From Opitutia bacterium UBA7876 (GTDB taxonomy: Bacteria; Verrucomicrobiota; Verrucomicrobiia; Opitutales; Seribacteraceae), in assembly GCA_002500665.1 (NCBI GenBank), contig DLRY01000038.1, forward strand, positions 41,715 through 105,714: a DNA stretch of 64,000 bases. Reading direction: 5' to 3'. Of this stretch, positions 51,359 to 58,541 are shown one piece after another (positions within the stretch are counted from its first letter, which is position 1; every line of letters begins with the position of its first letter). The notes under the pieces are model-generated. The model made no database searches and was not told the origin of the DNA. It saw nothing but the letters and a program-made list of their open reading frames with translations. The position numbers and the translations under genes were made by a program.

Positions 51359-53670
51359 GTTAAGATCTCTACCCTGCGTCCGGCGCAATCAATATGCAGC
51401 CGACTGGCTTTCGACCAACGTTGGTAAAGCGCTTCGCCGGCTCCAATCACGGAGGGCAACCCAAGTTCGCCGGCGCGAATCGCCATATGAGAGTTCACTC
51501 CTCCCCATGCCGTTATGAGACCAGCGATGGGGTAAGAAAAAAGCCAGTCGAACCCAGGGTCTGCATTGGGGATGCAAACCACTGCTCCGTCAAGGGCGTT
51601 ACGATTCTTTCCATCCGTTACCGGCGCGGTAGTTTGTTTCTGCGTAATAAAGTTCGGAGAGACTTCGGGGGATCTGAATGACCAGACGTCCTCGGGACAA
51701 ACGATTAAGGGGGGAAGGGAAATGGATTGTGTTTCCTGGTAGCGCTCCTTTCCCTGCCGAATACTCGAAAGGAGCGCTTCCCGAGGGTTTGAACTTGAAA
51801 TATAGAGTTCCTTGAAGACGTTGACGTCCGAAAACGCCATATCTTCCCTGTCGATTCCATGCTTATTACCAAAGTCGGCAATTAGCTCCAGAATATCCGA
51901 CAAGTTACGGGTAAACTGAAATTTTGCATATTCTCGCAACTCTATGCCGGCTTCAAGGAAATCGAACAACCCAACCGGATTTGGCTCCAATTCATGTGAC
52001 TCGAGTAATTTCGTCACCTCACGCATCTGAGGAAGAGTAACCGAGAAGGGACTTGAAGGTTCCGGAGGCAGGGGAGGGGTTTCCCAGTCAAAATAAAGGT
52101 CGGGTGACTTGTCGTAGCGCGGGGATAGAATATCGTAGGTACCGGGACGCAGGTGACCGTATTTGAGCAGAAAATCGTCTTTGTCCATGCTCGACCGATC
52201 ATGAGCCAAGCGACCGCTAACCGTTGAAATTCCCGCCAGAAAGGCATCGTAATCGGATTGGCTGAAAACCCCGATTGAAACCAGAGACCTCAGCATTTGA
52301 ACGGCAATAAAGCCTGCCCGGGCAAGTCCGGCAAAAGGTAACGTGCCATACCTCTTGGTATCTTCAAGCAGCCAATAAACCCGCTCCAGCGATTCCATGT
52401 CTGAACCTAGTAGCTTTTCACGACGGGAGATCAAGGTATCCAATTTGGATGCATCCTTGCGCCACAAGCCATCTTCGTGATGAACAATCCTGTTGGTCAG
52501 CCTTCTCAAGCTTTCCGATACTGCGTTGCATTCATTGTCGGAAAAGCCTGCCTCTTTCAAGGCCTTCAAGCGATCCGGCAAGTCCAAGGTATAGCAGGAG
52601 AATACGATTTCGAATTCAACCTTGTCGTGCAAAGTGGGTTCATCAAGCAAGCGCTCGATATAGTAGTCAACCAAACGACCGGCCAACCCCTCATCCAAAC
52701 CGGAGGGGATGAAGGAGTTAAAGGAAAGGCGAACGTCAATGTAAGGCAAGCCGTGAAAATGAGGCATTAAAGGAAAGCTTCGCAGGTTTCGATAACCGTA
52801 GTTGTGCCTCTGATAGGCCCAGATGTTGTCCGTTACCAAGTCGCGATAAAGGGACAAGGCCAAAGGTTTTGGACGAACCCCAACGATCTCGGCGGGATTC
52901 CAGTCGGGCATGACCCCATAGACGGTTCGCCTGCCCATCAGAAAGGGATGTTGTTGCATTCCGCGATCAACCCTTTCCGCAATCAGGTCCAGCCTTTCAT
53001 GCTGATCACGGGCGGAACATGGATCACTTGTCAAAACAAGCGGGCGAGCCTGCAAAAGCCAAAGCAATTCCTCGTCATCCCGACTGGTCACTGCAAACTC
53101 GCAATCAAGAGGCTTCTCGCCAAACAACTCATAAAGTTCCTCGAGCATCGCAAAGACTTCGGACAAACTTTCAGGAGGGTCAACGGGCGAACTTGCCGCA
53201 TGTTGCCATACCGAACCACCCAGTCCACCCGTGACCGCTGCGGTATCTTCACCCTCGGTCCAGTTAACGACGCGATAGGGAGAGCAAGTATTGGGATCAT
53301 GAGAAAAAGCCACTCCCGACCGGACCACGTTCTCCAGCATGGGCTGCACCAACACTTCATCACAAGGATCAGCTTCACCATAGGCATCTATGACTTTCAA
53401 GATCGACTGCTCAAGATCCCCTGTAGAGACGTTTGCCAAGGAAAGAAAAGCTCCGGCGTTGGAAGAATCCGCTCCATCCTCCCTGCGACAACTCGAACGG
53501 ACTATGAAGGAATCTCCTTGAAATTCACGCCCTATTCGCTCTAGGCAACCTTTTCCATCTTCCTCCCATTCGCTGACTTGAAAGAAGACCGAAAGCGGAA
53601 CTTGAGCATGGCTTAGCTTGCCATTTAAAACGGCAAGCGTTCCTGCTTTGGTTGAGAAAGAGAGCGGCAT
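51355..53670 (-). CDS. PEP-synthase-like L-glutamine kinase (Cj1418-like)
   Basis: Protein of 771 residues with the layout of PEP synthase/PPDK relatives. An N-terminal ATP-grasp domain (about 1-210) contains FIVRSSCRREDGADSSNAGAF (Arg58, Ser59) and LLQARPLVL. A long central domain follows, and a C-terminal phosphohistidine swivelling domain holds His728 in GGVNSHMAIRAGELGLP. Campylobacter Cj1418 has the same plan and length and phosphorylates L-glutamine on its amide, with ATP giving AMP and phosphate. It overlaps the C26 hydrolase gene and starts 6 nt after the methyltransferase stop. The PEP/pyruvate barrel of true PEP synthase is absent. Confidence 0.8.
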   Translation of the reverse strand: MPLSFSTKAGTLAVLNGKLSHAQVPLSVFFQVSEWEEDGKGCLERIGREFQGDSFIVRSSCRREDGADSSNAGAFLSLANVSTGDLEQSILKVIDAYGEADPCDEVLVQPMLENVVRSGVAFSHDPNTCSPYRVVNWTEGEDTAAVTGGLGGSVWQHAASSPVDPPESLSEVFAMLEELYELFGEKPLDCEFAVTSRDDEELLWLLQARPLVLTSDPCSARDQHERLDLIAERVDRGMQQHPFLMGRRTVYGVMPDWNPAEIVGVRPKPLALSLYRDLVTDNIWAYQRHNYGYRNLRSFPLMPHFHGLPYIDVRLSFNSFIPSGLDEGLAGRLVDYYIERLLDEPTLHDKVEFEIVFSCYTLDLPDRLKALKEAGFSDNECNAVSESLRRLTNRIVHHEDGLWRKDASKLDTLISRREKLLGSDMESLERVYWLLEDTKRYGTLPFAGLARAGFIAVQMLRSLVSIGVFSQSDYDAFLAGISTVSGRLAHDRSSMDKDDFLLKYGHLRPGTYDILSPRYDKSPDLYFDWETPPLPPEPSSPFSVTLPQMREVTKLLESHELEPNPVGLFDFLEAGIELREYAKFQFTRNLSDILELIADFGNKHGIDREDMAFSDVNVFKELYISSSNPREALLSSIRQGKERYQETQSISLPPLIVCPEDVWSFRSPEVSPNFITQKQTTAPVTDGKNRNALDGAVVCIPNADPGFDWLFSYPIAGLITAWGGVNSHMAIRAGELGLPSVIGAGEALYQRWSKASRLHIDCAGRRVEILT

Positions 53671-53676
53671 TGCAAT

Positions 53677-54426
53677 CTACAGTAGACGAGCTACCCAGAT
53701 GTTCGTGGAATAGGGAATTTCAATGGACTCGCGACCAAGCGAGTGAAGATACTCGTCAATCTCTTCAATGATCTTATTGAAGGATTCACCGGCCTGTCTT
53801 TCAAGAGTGGCGTGAGAACGCCATGCCTCGACACACTCTTGGATCGATTGCTGATGCAAGACACGGGAGTCCAAGTGAACGACATCTCCAAACAACTTGC
53901 TTGCATCTATAGTTGCGCATTGATCTTCACGGCGGGTACCGTAACCGTAGCCACTAATATGGCTTTTTATTATGGACTCGATTTTGGCCTGAATCTCGTC
54001 GTCGAGTTGGCGATGGTTCCACATGCAGGCGAATACGCCATTGGGCTTGAGTATTCTTGAAGTTTCCTTGAGGGCGATCTGACGATCGCATACGTTAAAC
54101 GAACTGCCAAAGGTGACCATGTCGAATGAGGCGTCCTCTTGCCCGGTCTCCTCCCCAGTGCCCTCATGCCATCTGACGTTATCCATTTGGTCGGTGCGCT
54201 TGATCCCATTTGCCCGCATAGCGTCGTTTGGCTCAACTGCGACAACCGCCATCCCTCTTGCTGCGAGCATTAGCGTGAGGTGGGCAACTCCCGCACCTAC
54301 GTCGCAGATGCTTGCTCCCTTCGAAACTTCTGCAATCTTCAGCATGGCGTCAATGGCGCTGTCTGAATAATCGGGACGCTTTAGATATGCATCAGCAAGC
54401 GAGGTGTAATTCCATTCGGTCTTCAT
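53677..54426 (-). CDS. class I SAM methyltransferase, Cj1420-like (probable phosphoramidate O-methyltransferase)
   Basis: Methyltransferase of 249 residues. Motif I is ICDVGAGVAHLTLML, the ribose-binding acidic residue is in VVAVEPNDAMR, followed by FDMVTFGSSFNVCDRQIALKETSRILKPNGVFACMWNHRQLDDEIQ, and a C-terminal EAWRSHATLERQAGESF. It lies between the CysC-like kinase and the glutamine-kinase-like gene, overlapping the former (ATGA). Campylobacter encodes methyltransferases (Cj1419/Cj1420) at the same place, thought to add the O-methyl group to phosphoramidate. The precise step it performs is inferred from position. Confidence 0.75.
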   Translation of the reverse strand: MKTEWNYTSLADAYLKRPDYSDSAIDAMLKIAEVSKGASICDVGAGVAHLTLMLAARGMAVVAVEPNDAMRANGIKRTDQMDNVRWHEGTGEETGQEDASFDMVTFGSSFNVCDRQIALKETSRILKPNGVFACMWNHRQLDDEIQAKIESIIKSHISGYGYGTRREDQCATIDASKLFGDVVHLDSRVLHQQSIQECVEAWRSHATLERQAGESFNKIIEEIDEYLHSLGRESIEIPYSTNIWVARLL

Positions 54427-54983
54427 AATTTCGGTTCTCCTTTGTTTAGTTTGATCAATAATTCTTCAACCATGTCAGAAAGCTTAAGATTGGGTTTGAA
54501 TTCGAAGAGAATGTCAGGGTATTTCGGTTCGTCAACCTGCAGGTCCAAACCCGCAACATCGCTTAATTCCCCGGAATCGAATCTTCGATATATCCCTTTG
54601 GGATCTCTGTTTCTCAACTCTGACAGAGGAACCTTGAGGTAAACCTCTAAATAAGAGGGTTGGTTCTCGCGATTCCATGAATGTACTTCCTTGAACATTG
54701 AGATGGTAGAGCAGACGACTGTCACTCCTTGGTTGGCAATCAACTGGCAAAGCTTTGCATATTGCATTGCCAGGGCAAGGCGCCCTGCCCTGCCGTGATT
54801 TACGGAACTAGCCTTGGTTGCCCCAAAAACTGCCCGCATCTCGTCGCCATCGAGCATAACAACGGTTTCACCTGCGACCCGTAATCTAGGAACAACCTCC
54901 TTGGCGAGTGTGGACTTGCCCGACCCCGAAAGTCCGGTGACCCAGATTACTTTACCTTTTGAAACATCCGGCGGAGACGACAT
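54423..54983 (-). CDS. CysC/APS-kinase-like kinase, probable cytidine-diphosphoramidate kinase (Cj1415-like)
   Basis: P-loop kinase of 186 residues beginning SKGKVIWVTGLSGSGKSTL (Walker A at 17-24), with VVMLDGDEMR (Asp45-Asp47), RAGRLALAMQYAKLCQLIANQGVTVVCSTISMF, and YLEVYLKVPLSELRNRDPKGIY, as in adenylylsulfate kinases. Campylobacter Cj1415 is a CysC relative that phosphorylates the 3'-OH of cytidine diphosphoramidate. No ATP sulfurylase or other sulfate-activation gene is near, which favours this role over APS kinase. The ATG at 54983 shares one base with the preceding stop (TGATG); the longer frame overlaps that gene. Confidence 0.78.
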   Translation of the reverse strand: MSSPPDVSKGKVIWVTGLSGSGKSTLAKEVVPRLRVAGETVVMLDGDEMRAVFGATKASSVNHGRAGRLALAMQYAKLCQLIANQGVTVVCSTISMFKEVHSWNRENQPSYLEVYLKVPLSELRNRDPKGIYRRFDSGELSDVAGLDLQVDEPKYPDILFEFKPNLKLSDMVEELLIKLNKGEPKL

Positions 54984-56089
54984 CAAAAGGCACTCTCCGC
55001 ATTGGAACCACCGTAATTGTATGAAGAATAGTCTTCGAACACACTTACGTGCTGCCCTGAAACATACATCTCCATCCACCTTGCAAGGGCTGGTATATCC
55101 GAAAGGAAACTTTCCTTCCAAAAGGAATCAAATTCCTCGTTGAAAAAACTCGGCGTGGAGGAAAGCAGGGGGGCAAGTTTTTCGATATCAACGAGATCAC
55201 ATATATAGTCTCGTTCCTGCTGGCTTAACGATACTTTGCTGGCACCGACGGTTTTGCTTGATTTACCACCGGTAATCTTTCCGAGGGAAGATCCGGTGTA
55301 GAGAAGCTCGTTATAAAGCTTTCCATCCTCCAGCTGATTGGAATCAGATTCGATGGCACAATGATAATCCAGCCCCAAATGGGTCATCAAAAGTCTCAGG
55401 GATGCCGAACGATGCTCTCCCTTAAGGTGCTCAAACAAAACCGGATAGAAGGATTTATTCTTAGAAAACTCATAACTGGCCACACACCATGAAAAAAGAG
55501 CTCTAACCAATTCTCTTTCCAGGGCAACTTGGTTCATACAATACTCCGTTGGCGAAGCAGTCCCATGGAGATGAAAAAGCAACATATTTTTCTTCGAAGC
55601 AAGCATGTCGAAAGGAGATCTCAATGTTGTGAGGTATTTTATATCAATTCCCTCAATCCACTTTGACCCCAAAACGTAAGCATGGTCCTCTTGAAGACAA
55701 TAGTAAGAATCCAGGTCAGGCGAAAGGGCGAGCAAATCATTCAACACCCTCAGCGAAGTCATGAAACCCTGACCCGCCTCAGGGTATGAACTGAATAGAT
55801 TTTTGGCTTTTGACAGATTGTCCGAGCACTGTTCTCCGAGGCTCACCATTTTAAGCTCAGACCATTCCGTGCTTCCCGAAGCTCCGAAAGGCGTGGTTGT
55901 CTTGCTTAGCAAACGCTCACAAAACATATCCGAATCATCGAAGCCGACGGCAGGAAAACCAACTGGTTTGGAGCAAGCGTATTGAATCCTGAAGGGGGGG
56001 TGAAAAATACCAGGATGACCGTAAAGCAGTTGGTAAAGCAAACTGGTACCAGTTCGCGACATGGAGTTGATGAATATGAATTTCTTCAT
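54983..56089 (-). CDS. sulfotransferase-like P-loop protein
   Basis: Protein of 368 residues starting KKFIFINSMSRTGTSLLYQLLYGHP. SRTGTSLL at 11-18 corresponds to the 5'-phosphosulfate-binding loop of PAPS sulfotransferases, and TTLRSPFDMLASKKN (Arg157, Ser165) to their 3'-phosphate-binding strand/helix. The ATG at 56089 lies 2 nt after the WbmS-like stop. No sulfate-activation genes are nearby. The following gene is predicted to create a 3'-phospho-CDP-amidate, chemically similar to PAPS, so this could be the phosphoramidoyl transferase (hypothesis). True sulfotransferase activity is the alternative. Confidence 0.6.
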   Translation of the reverse strand: MKKFIFINSMSRTGTSLLYQLLYGHPGIFHPPFRIQYACSKPVGFPAVGFDDSDMFCERLLSKTTTPFGASGSTEWSELKMVSLGEQCSDNLSKAKNLFSSYPEAGQGFMTSLRVLNDLLALSPDLDSYYCLQEDHAYVLGSKWIEGIDIKYLTTLRSPFDMLASKKNMLLFHLHGTASPTEYCMNQVALERELVRALFSWCVASYEFSKNKSFYPVLFEHLKGEHRSASLRLLMTHLGLDYHCAIESDSNQLEDGKLYNELLYTGSSLGKITGGKSSKTVGASKVSLSQQERDYICDLVDIEKLAPLLSSTPSFFNEEFDSFWKESFLSDIPALARWMEMYVSGQHVSVFEDYSSYNYGGSNAESAF

Positions 56090-56091
56090 TG

Positions 56092-56823
56092 CTAAACTAT
56101 TTTGATAAGTTGCCTTAGCTGTTCTCTCGAACCATTGGCGCTGCTTGAACGCAGGTTGATCAAAAGCTCGGGTTTGTAGTGTTGAGATCTTGAATCCTCG
56201 TAACGGCTCAATTTCTCCGTATTTAAAAAGACGTGAATTGGATGGAAGTTGAAAACCTTCAACCCTTTGCGACATACCAAGTCACGGATCGGAGTGTTAT
56301 GCCGGTACATGCATTGAACGTTATCTTCCCAAAAAAAAGGAACCCTCAGCAAACCAGTCCAGTGGGGGTATGGCAACAATTCCATCCCGGATTGCTCGGG
56401 AATGAAATCGTTTGAATCATGGGTAAGCCCCCTGTCGGAAAACAAGTCCAGCAAACGAAAATTCTGAGACATCGAATGACTGCGGACGCTTTTCGCTTCA
56501 GGCACGATTTTCAAAACGCCATCGATAACTTCTTCTGCATTTTTTGCCCCTTTCGAGGATCCGTCAAGCAAAGGGTTAAAGTTCGGATGAATGCCAAGTT
56601 CGAAATCCGGGTCATCCTTGATATCATCCAGTACACCCGTCTCATGCGTGATGAACCAAGTAGCCTTGGCTCCAAGCTCTCTCAAGAACTCTATGGAGTC
56701 TGAAAATACCTCATCGTGAGCCCAATCGACGTCCAAGGTCAAAAAAATCTTGTCCTCGAAAGTTTCAGGATCATCTAGCTTGATTTCTGAAAGCAAACCA
56801 AAACTCAAGTTTTTCTTCTTCAT
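56092..56823 (-). CDS. polysaccharide-deacetylase-like protein (WbmS-like)
   Basis: Protein of 243 residues with a NodB/polysaccharide deacetylase-like fold: FLTLDVDWAHDEVF holds the Asp-Asp-like motif (DVDWAHD), then FLRELGAKATWFITHET, DFELGIHPNFNP supplying a His, and SVRSHSMSQNF near a metal ligand. It resembles the WbmS proteins of O-antigen loci by recall. It lacks a signal peptide, so would act on cytoplasmic sugar intermediates, possibly removing an N-acetyl group before another modification. The ATG at 56823 shares a base with the preceding stop (TAATG). Confidence 0.7.
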   Translation of the reverse strand: MKKKNLSFGLLSEIKLDDPETFEDKIFLTLDVDWAHDEVFSDSIEFLRELGAKATWFITHETGVLDDIKDDPDFELGIHPNFNPLLDGSSKGAKNAEEVIDGVLKIVPEAKSVRSHSMSQNFRLLDLFSDRGLTHDSNDFIPEQSGMELLPYPHWTGLLRVPFFWEDNVQCMYRHNTPIRDLVCRKGLKVFNFHPIHVFLNTEKLSRYEDSRSQHYKPELLINLRSSSANGSREQLRQLIKIV

Positions 56824-57695
56824 TAACAAAAGATCTTCTGATCCTGCACCCATTTACAGGTTTTTCCCAACCCAACATCCAGGGCAGTTGCCTCAAAAGC
56901 GGGAAACAAATCCTCAAGAGCCTCGATATTGGCGACAAGATTTGTCTCGAGGTCTTGCGTAATTGTGACACGCGGAGGAACATTCAGCAGTTCCCCTAAT
57001 TTTTCAACCACCTCTCCCAAACCAACAACCTCTTTTCCGGCAACGTTCAAAACATTTGAATGAGTCGACTTGCTCTTTATGAGACCGCACAGGATTCGAC
57101 TGCAATCCTCGACAAACAATGGATTGAATTTGAGGCCTATGCCGTTTGCCAGAACGATCTCCTTGTTTCTTAGGATTTTCTCAATGAGATTAATTATGAC
57201 CATGGATTTCTGACCAGGACCATAAACACCGAATAATCTCATGATATGGGTAGGAAAAAAGGCTTGATATTGTTCTATCAGATGTTCGGCGCAAAGTTTG
57301 GTTGCTCCATAGAATGAGCTTGGAGCTGCAACATCCTTCTCGGTTAGAGCGTATGGCTTTTGCCCGTATACCGTACCAGTTGAAGCAAAGAGGAAGCTTC
57401 CTGCACAATGCTTGCGATTCCATTCCAAAAGCTCGAAGGTAGCCTCTAGGTTGATCCGCATCATGTCACAAGCTCCATCGGGAAAATCCCGATAGTAGGC
57501 AGATTGAGCCAGATGAATAACGTAATCGAATGGTTTCTTCGGGATGAGCGATGACCAGTTTCTCATCGACAAATCAAACCCATTTTCCTTGGTTGCCTCA
57601 AAGGTTTCATGACCTTCTGCAACGAGCATGCTTTTTAAGTTGCACCCTATGAAACCACTTGAACCAGTTAAAAGAACCTTAGCAGATTTTTTCAA
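56823..57695 (-). CDS. NAD-dependent epimerase/dehydratase
   Basis: Extended SDR of 290 residues using a TTG start; no in-frame ATG exists before the cofactor motif. It has VLLTGSSGFIGCNL, HLAQSAYYRDFPDG, FASTGTVYG with Thr/Ser, YGATK with the Tyr/Lys pair, MRLFGVYGPGQKS and FNPLFVEDC. The C-terminal part is shorter than in GalE. It probably reduces, epimerises or dehydrates a nucleotide sugar. It is coupled to the WbmS-like gene by overlapping stop/start codons. Confidence 0.82.
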   Translation of the reverse strand: MKKSAKVLLTGSSGFIGCNLKSMLVAEGHETFEATKENGFDLSMRNWSSLIPKKPFDYVIHLAQSAYYRDFPDGACDMMRINLEATFELLEWNRKHCAGSFLFASTGTVYGQKPYALTEKDVAAPSSFYGATKLCAEHLIEQYQAFFPTHIMRLFGVYGPGQKSMVIINLIEKILRNKEIVLANGIGLKFNPLFVEDCSRILCGLIKSKSTHSNVLNVAGKEVVGLGEVVEKLGELLNVPPRVTITQDLETNLVANIEALEDLFPAFEATALDVGLGKTCKWVQDQKIFC

Positions 57696-57701
57696 AACTA
57701 T

Positions 57702-58541
57702 CTAGGCAGGCTTAGAAGCCATAATCATAAGTTCATGCCTGTGGGTGTCTTTTTTAGGGCACTGATAAATAATCTGTTGAGTAATATCGAAAGCTGAAAG
57801 AGCGTCTAAAATTTGGGTATACCTGTAATGATGAAAATGAAATAAATCAGTGAGGAGGGTGGCCCTTTCATCCCAGACGTAAGTCGAAATTATTATATTG
57901 CCATCTTTCCTGAGCACCCTCGATGCCTCTTCGATGGCAGTATGGTAGTCAAGGATGTGATCCAGACTCGTATTGAACACAACATTGTCAAAAATTGCGT
58001 CTGAAAAAGGAAGAATCTCGGCGATGGATGAAATCCTGAAACTATCTCCGGACATCATTGGGTCGATGCCAATATATTTGCATTTTTCCGGGAAGATAGT
58101 CGCTCCCACACGCGGGTCATCGCAACCGATATCCAAAACAAGTCCGCCTATGTTCTCGCAGAACCTTGAGAAGCGGAAGAGATGTTTCTCATATGGTCTG
58201 CTTGCCGCGGGCGCATTATGAGCAAAATGATGCTTAATTTGGCTCAGCAAATAATATTGAACTAGTGAATCCTCATAATAATCCAGTTTGAGGGGCCCGT
58301 TATTCAGAGCTTTCAGTATCTTTTGGGAATGAAGAATCGGAATCCCGGCATTAACCGGATACTCAGCCAAGCCATCGGTAAGAATCCCTTTTTCCAAGAT
58401 GAATGATAATGGTTTTCTCGCATCGGGAGATAAAAGCATGTTCATGGACATACACTCTTCAAAAGTTATCGAGGAAGAATGATTACGTCGTCCCAACTCA
58501 CTGACGGTTATGTACTTATCGCATTTTACTGTTTCTCTCAC
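57702..58541 (-). CDS. class I SAM-dependent methyltransferase
   Basis: Protein of 279 residues from a GTG start that overlaps the asnB stop (GTGA). The methyltransferase domain (about 125-240) has LVLDIGCDDPRVGATIF, YIGIDPMM, FDNVVFNTSLDHILDYHTAIEEASRVLRKDGNIIISTYVW. The first 90 residues (LGRRNHSSSITFEECMSMNM...PVNAGIPILHS) resemble a Trm112-like or zinc-ribbon-derived segment without cysteine pairs. It likely methylates a sugar or glycan of this pathway. Substrate unknown. Confidence 0.78.
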   Translation of the reverse strand: MRETVKCDKYITVSELGRRNHSSSITFEECMSMNMLLSPDARKPLSFILEKGILTDGLAEYPVNAGIPILHSQKILKALNNGPLKLDYYEDSLVQYYLLSQIKHHFAHNAPAASRPYEKHLFRFSRFCENIGGLVLDIGCDDPRVGATIFPEKCKYIGIDPMMSGDSFRISSIAEILPFSDAIFDNVVFNTSLDHILDYHTAIEEASRVLRKDGNIIISTYVWDERATLLTDLFHFHHYRYTQILDALSAFDITQQIIYQCPKKDTHRHELMIMASKPA

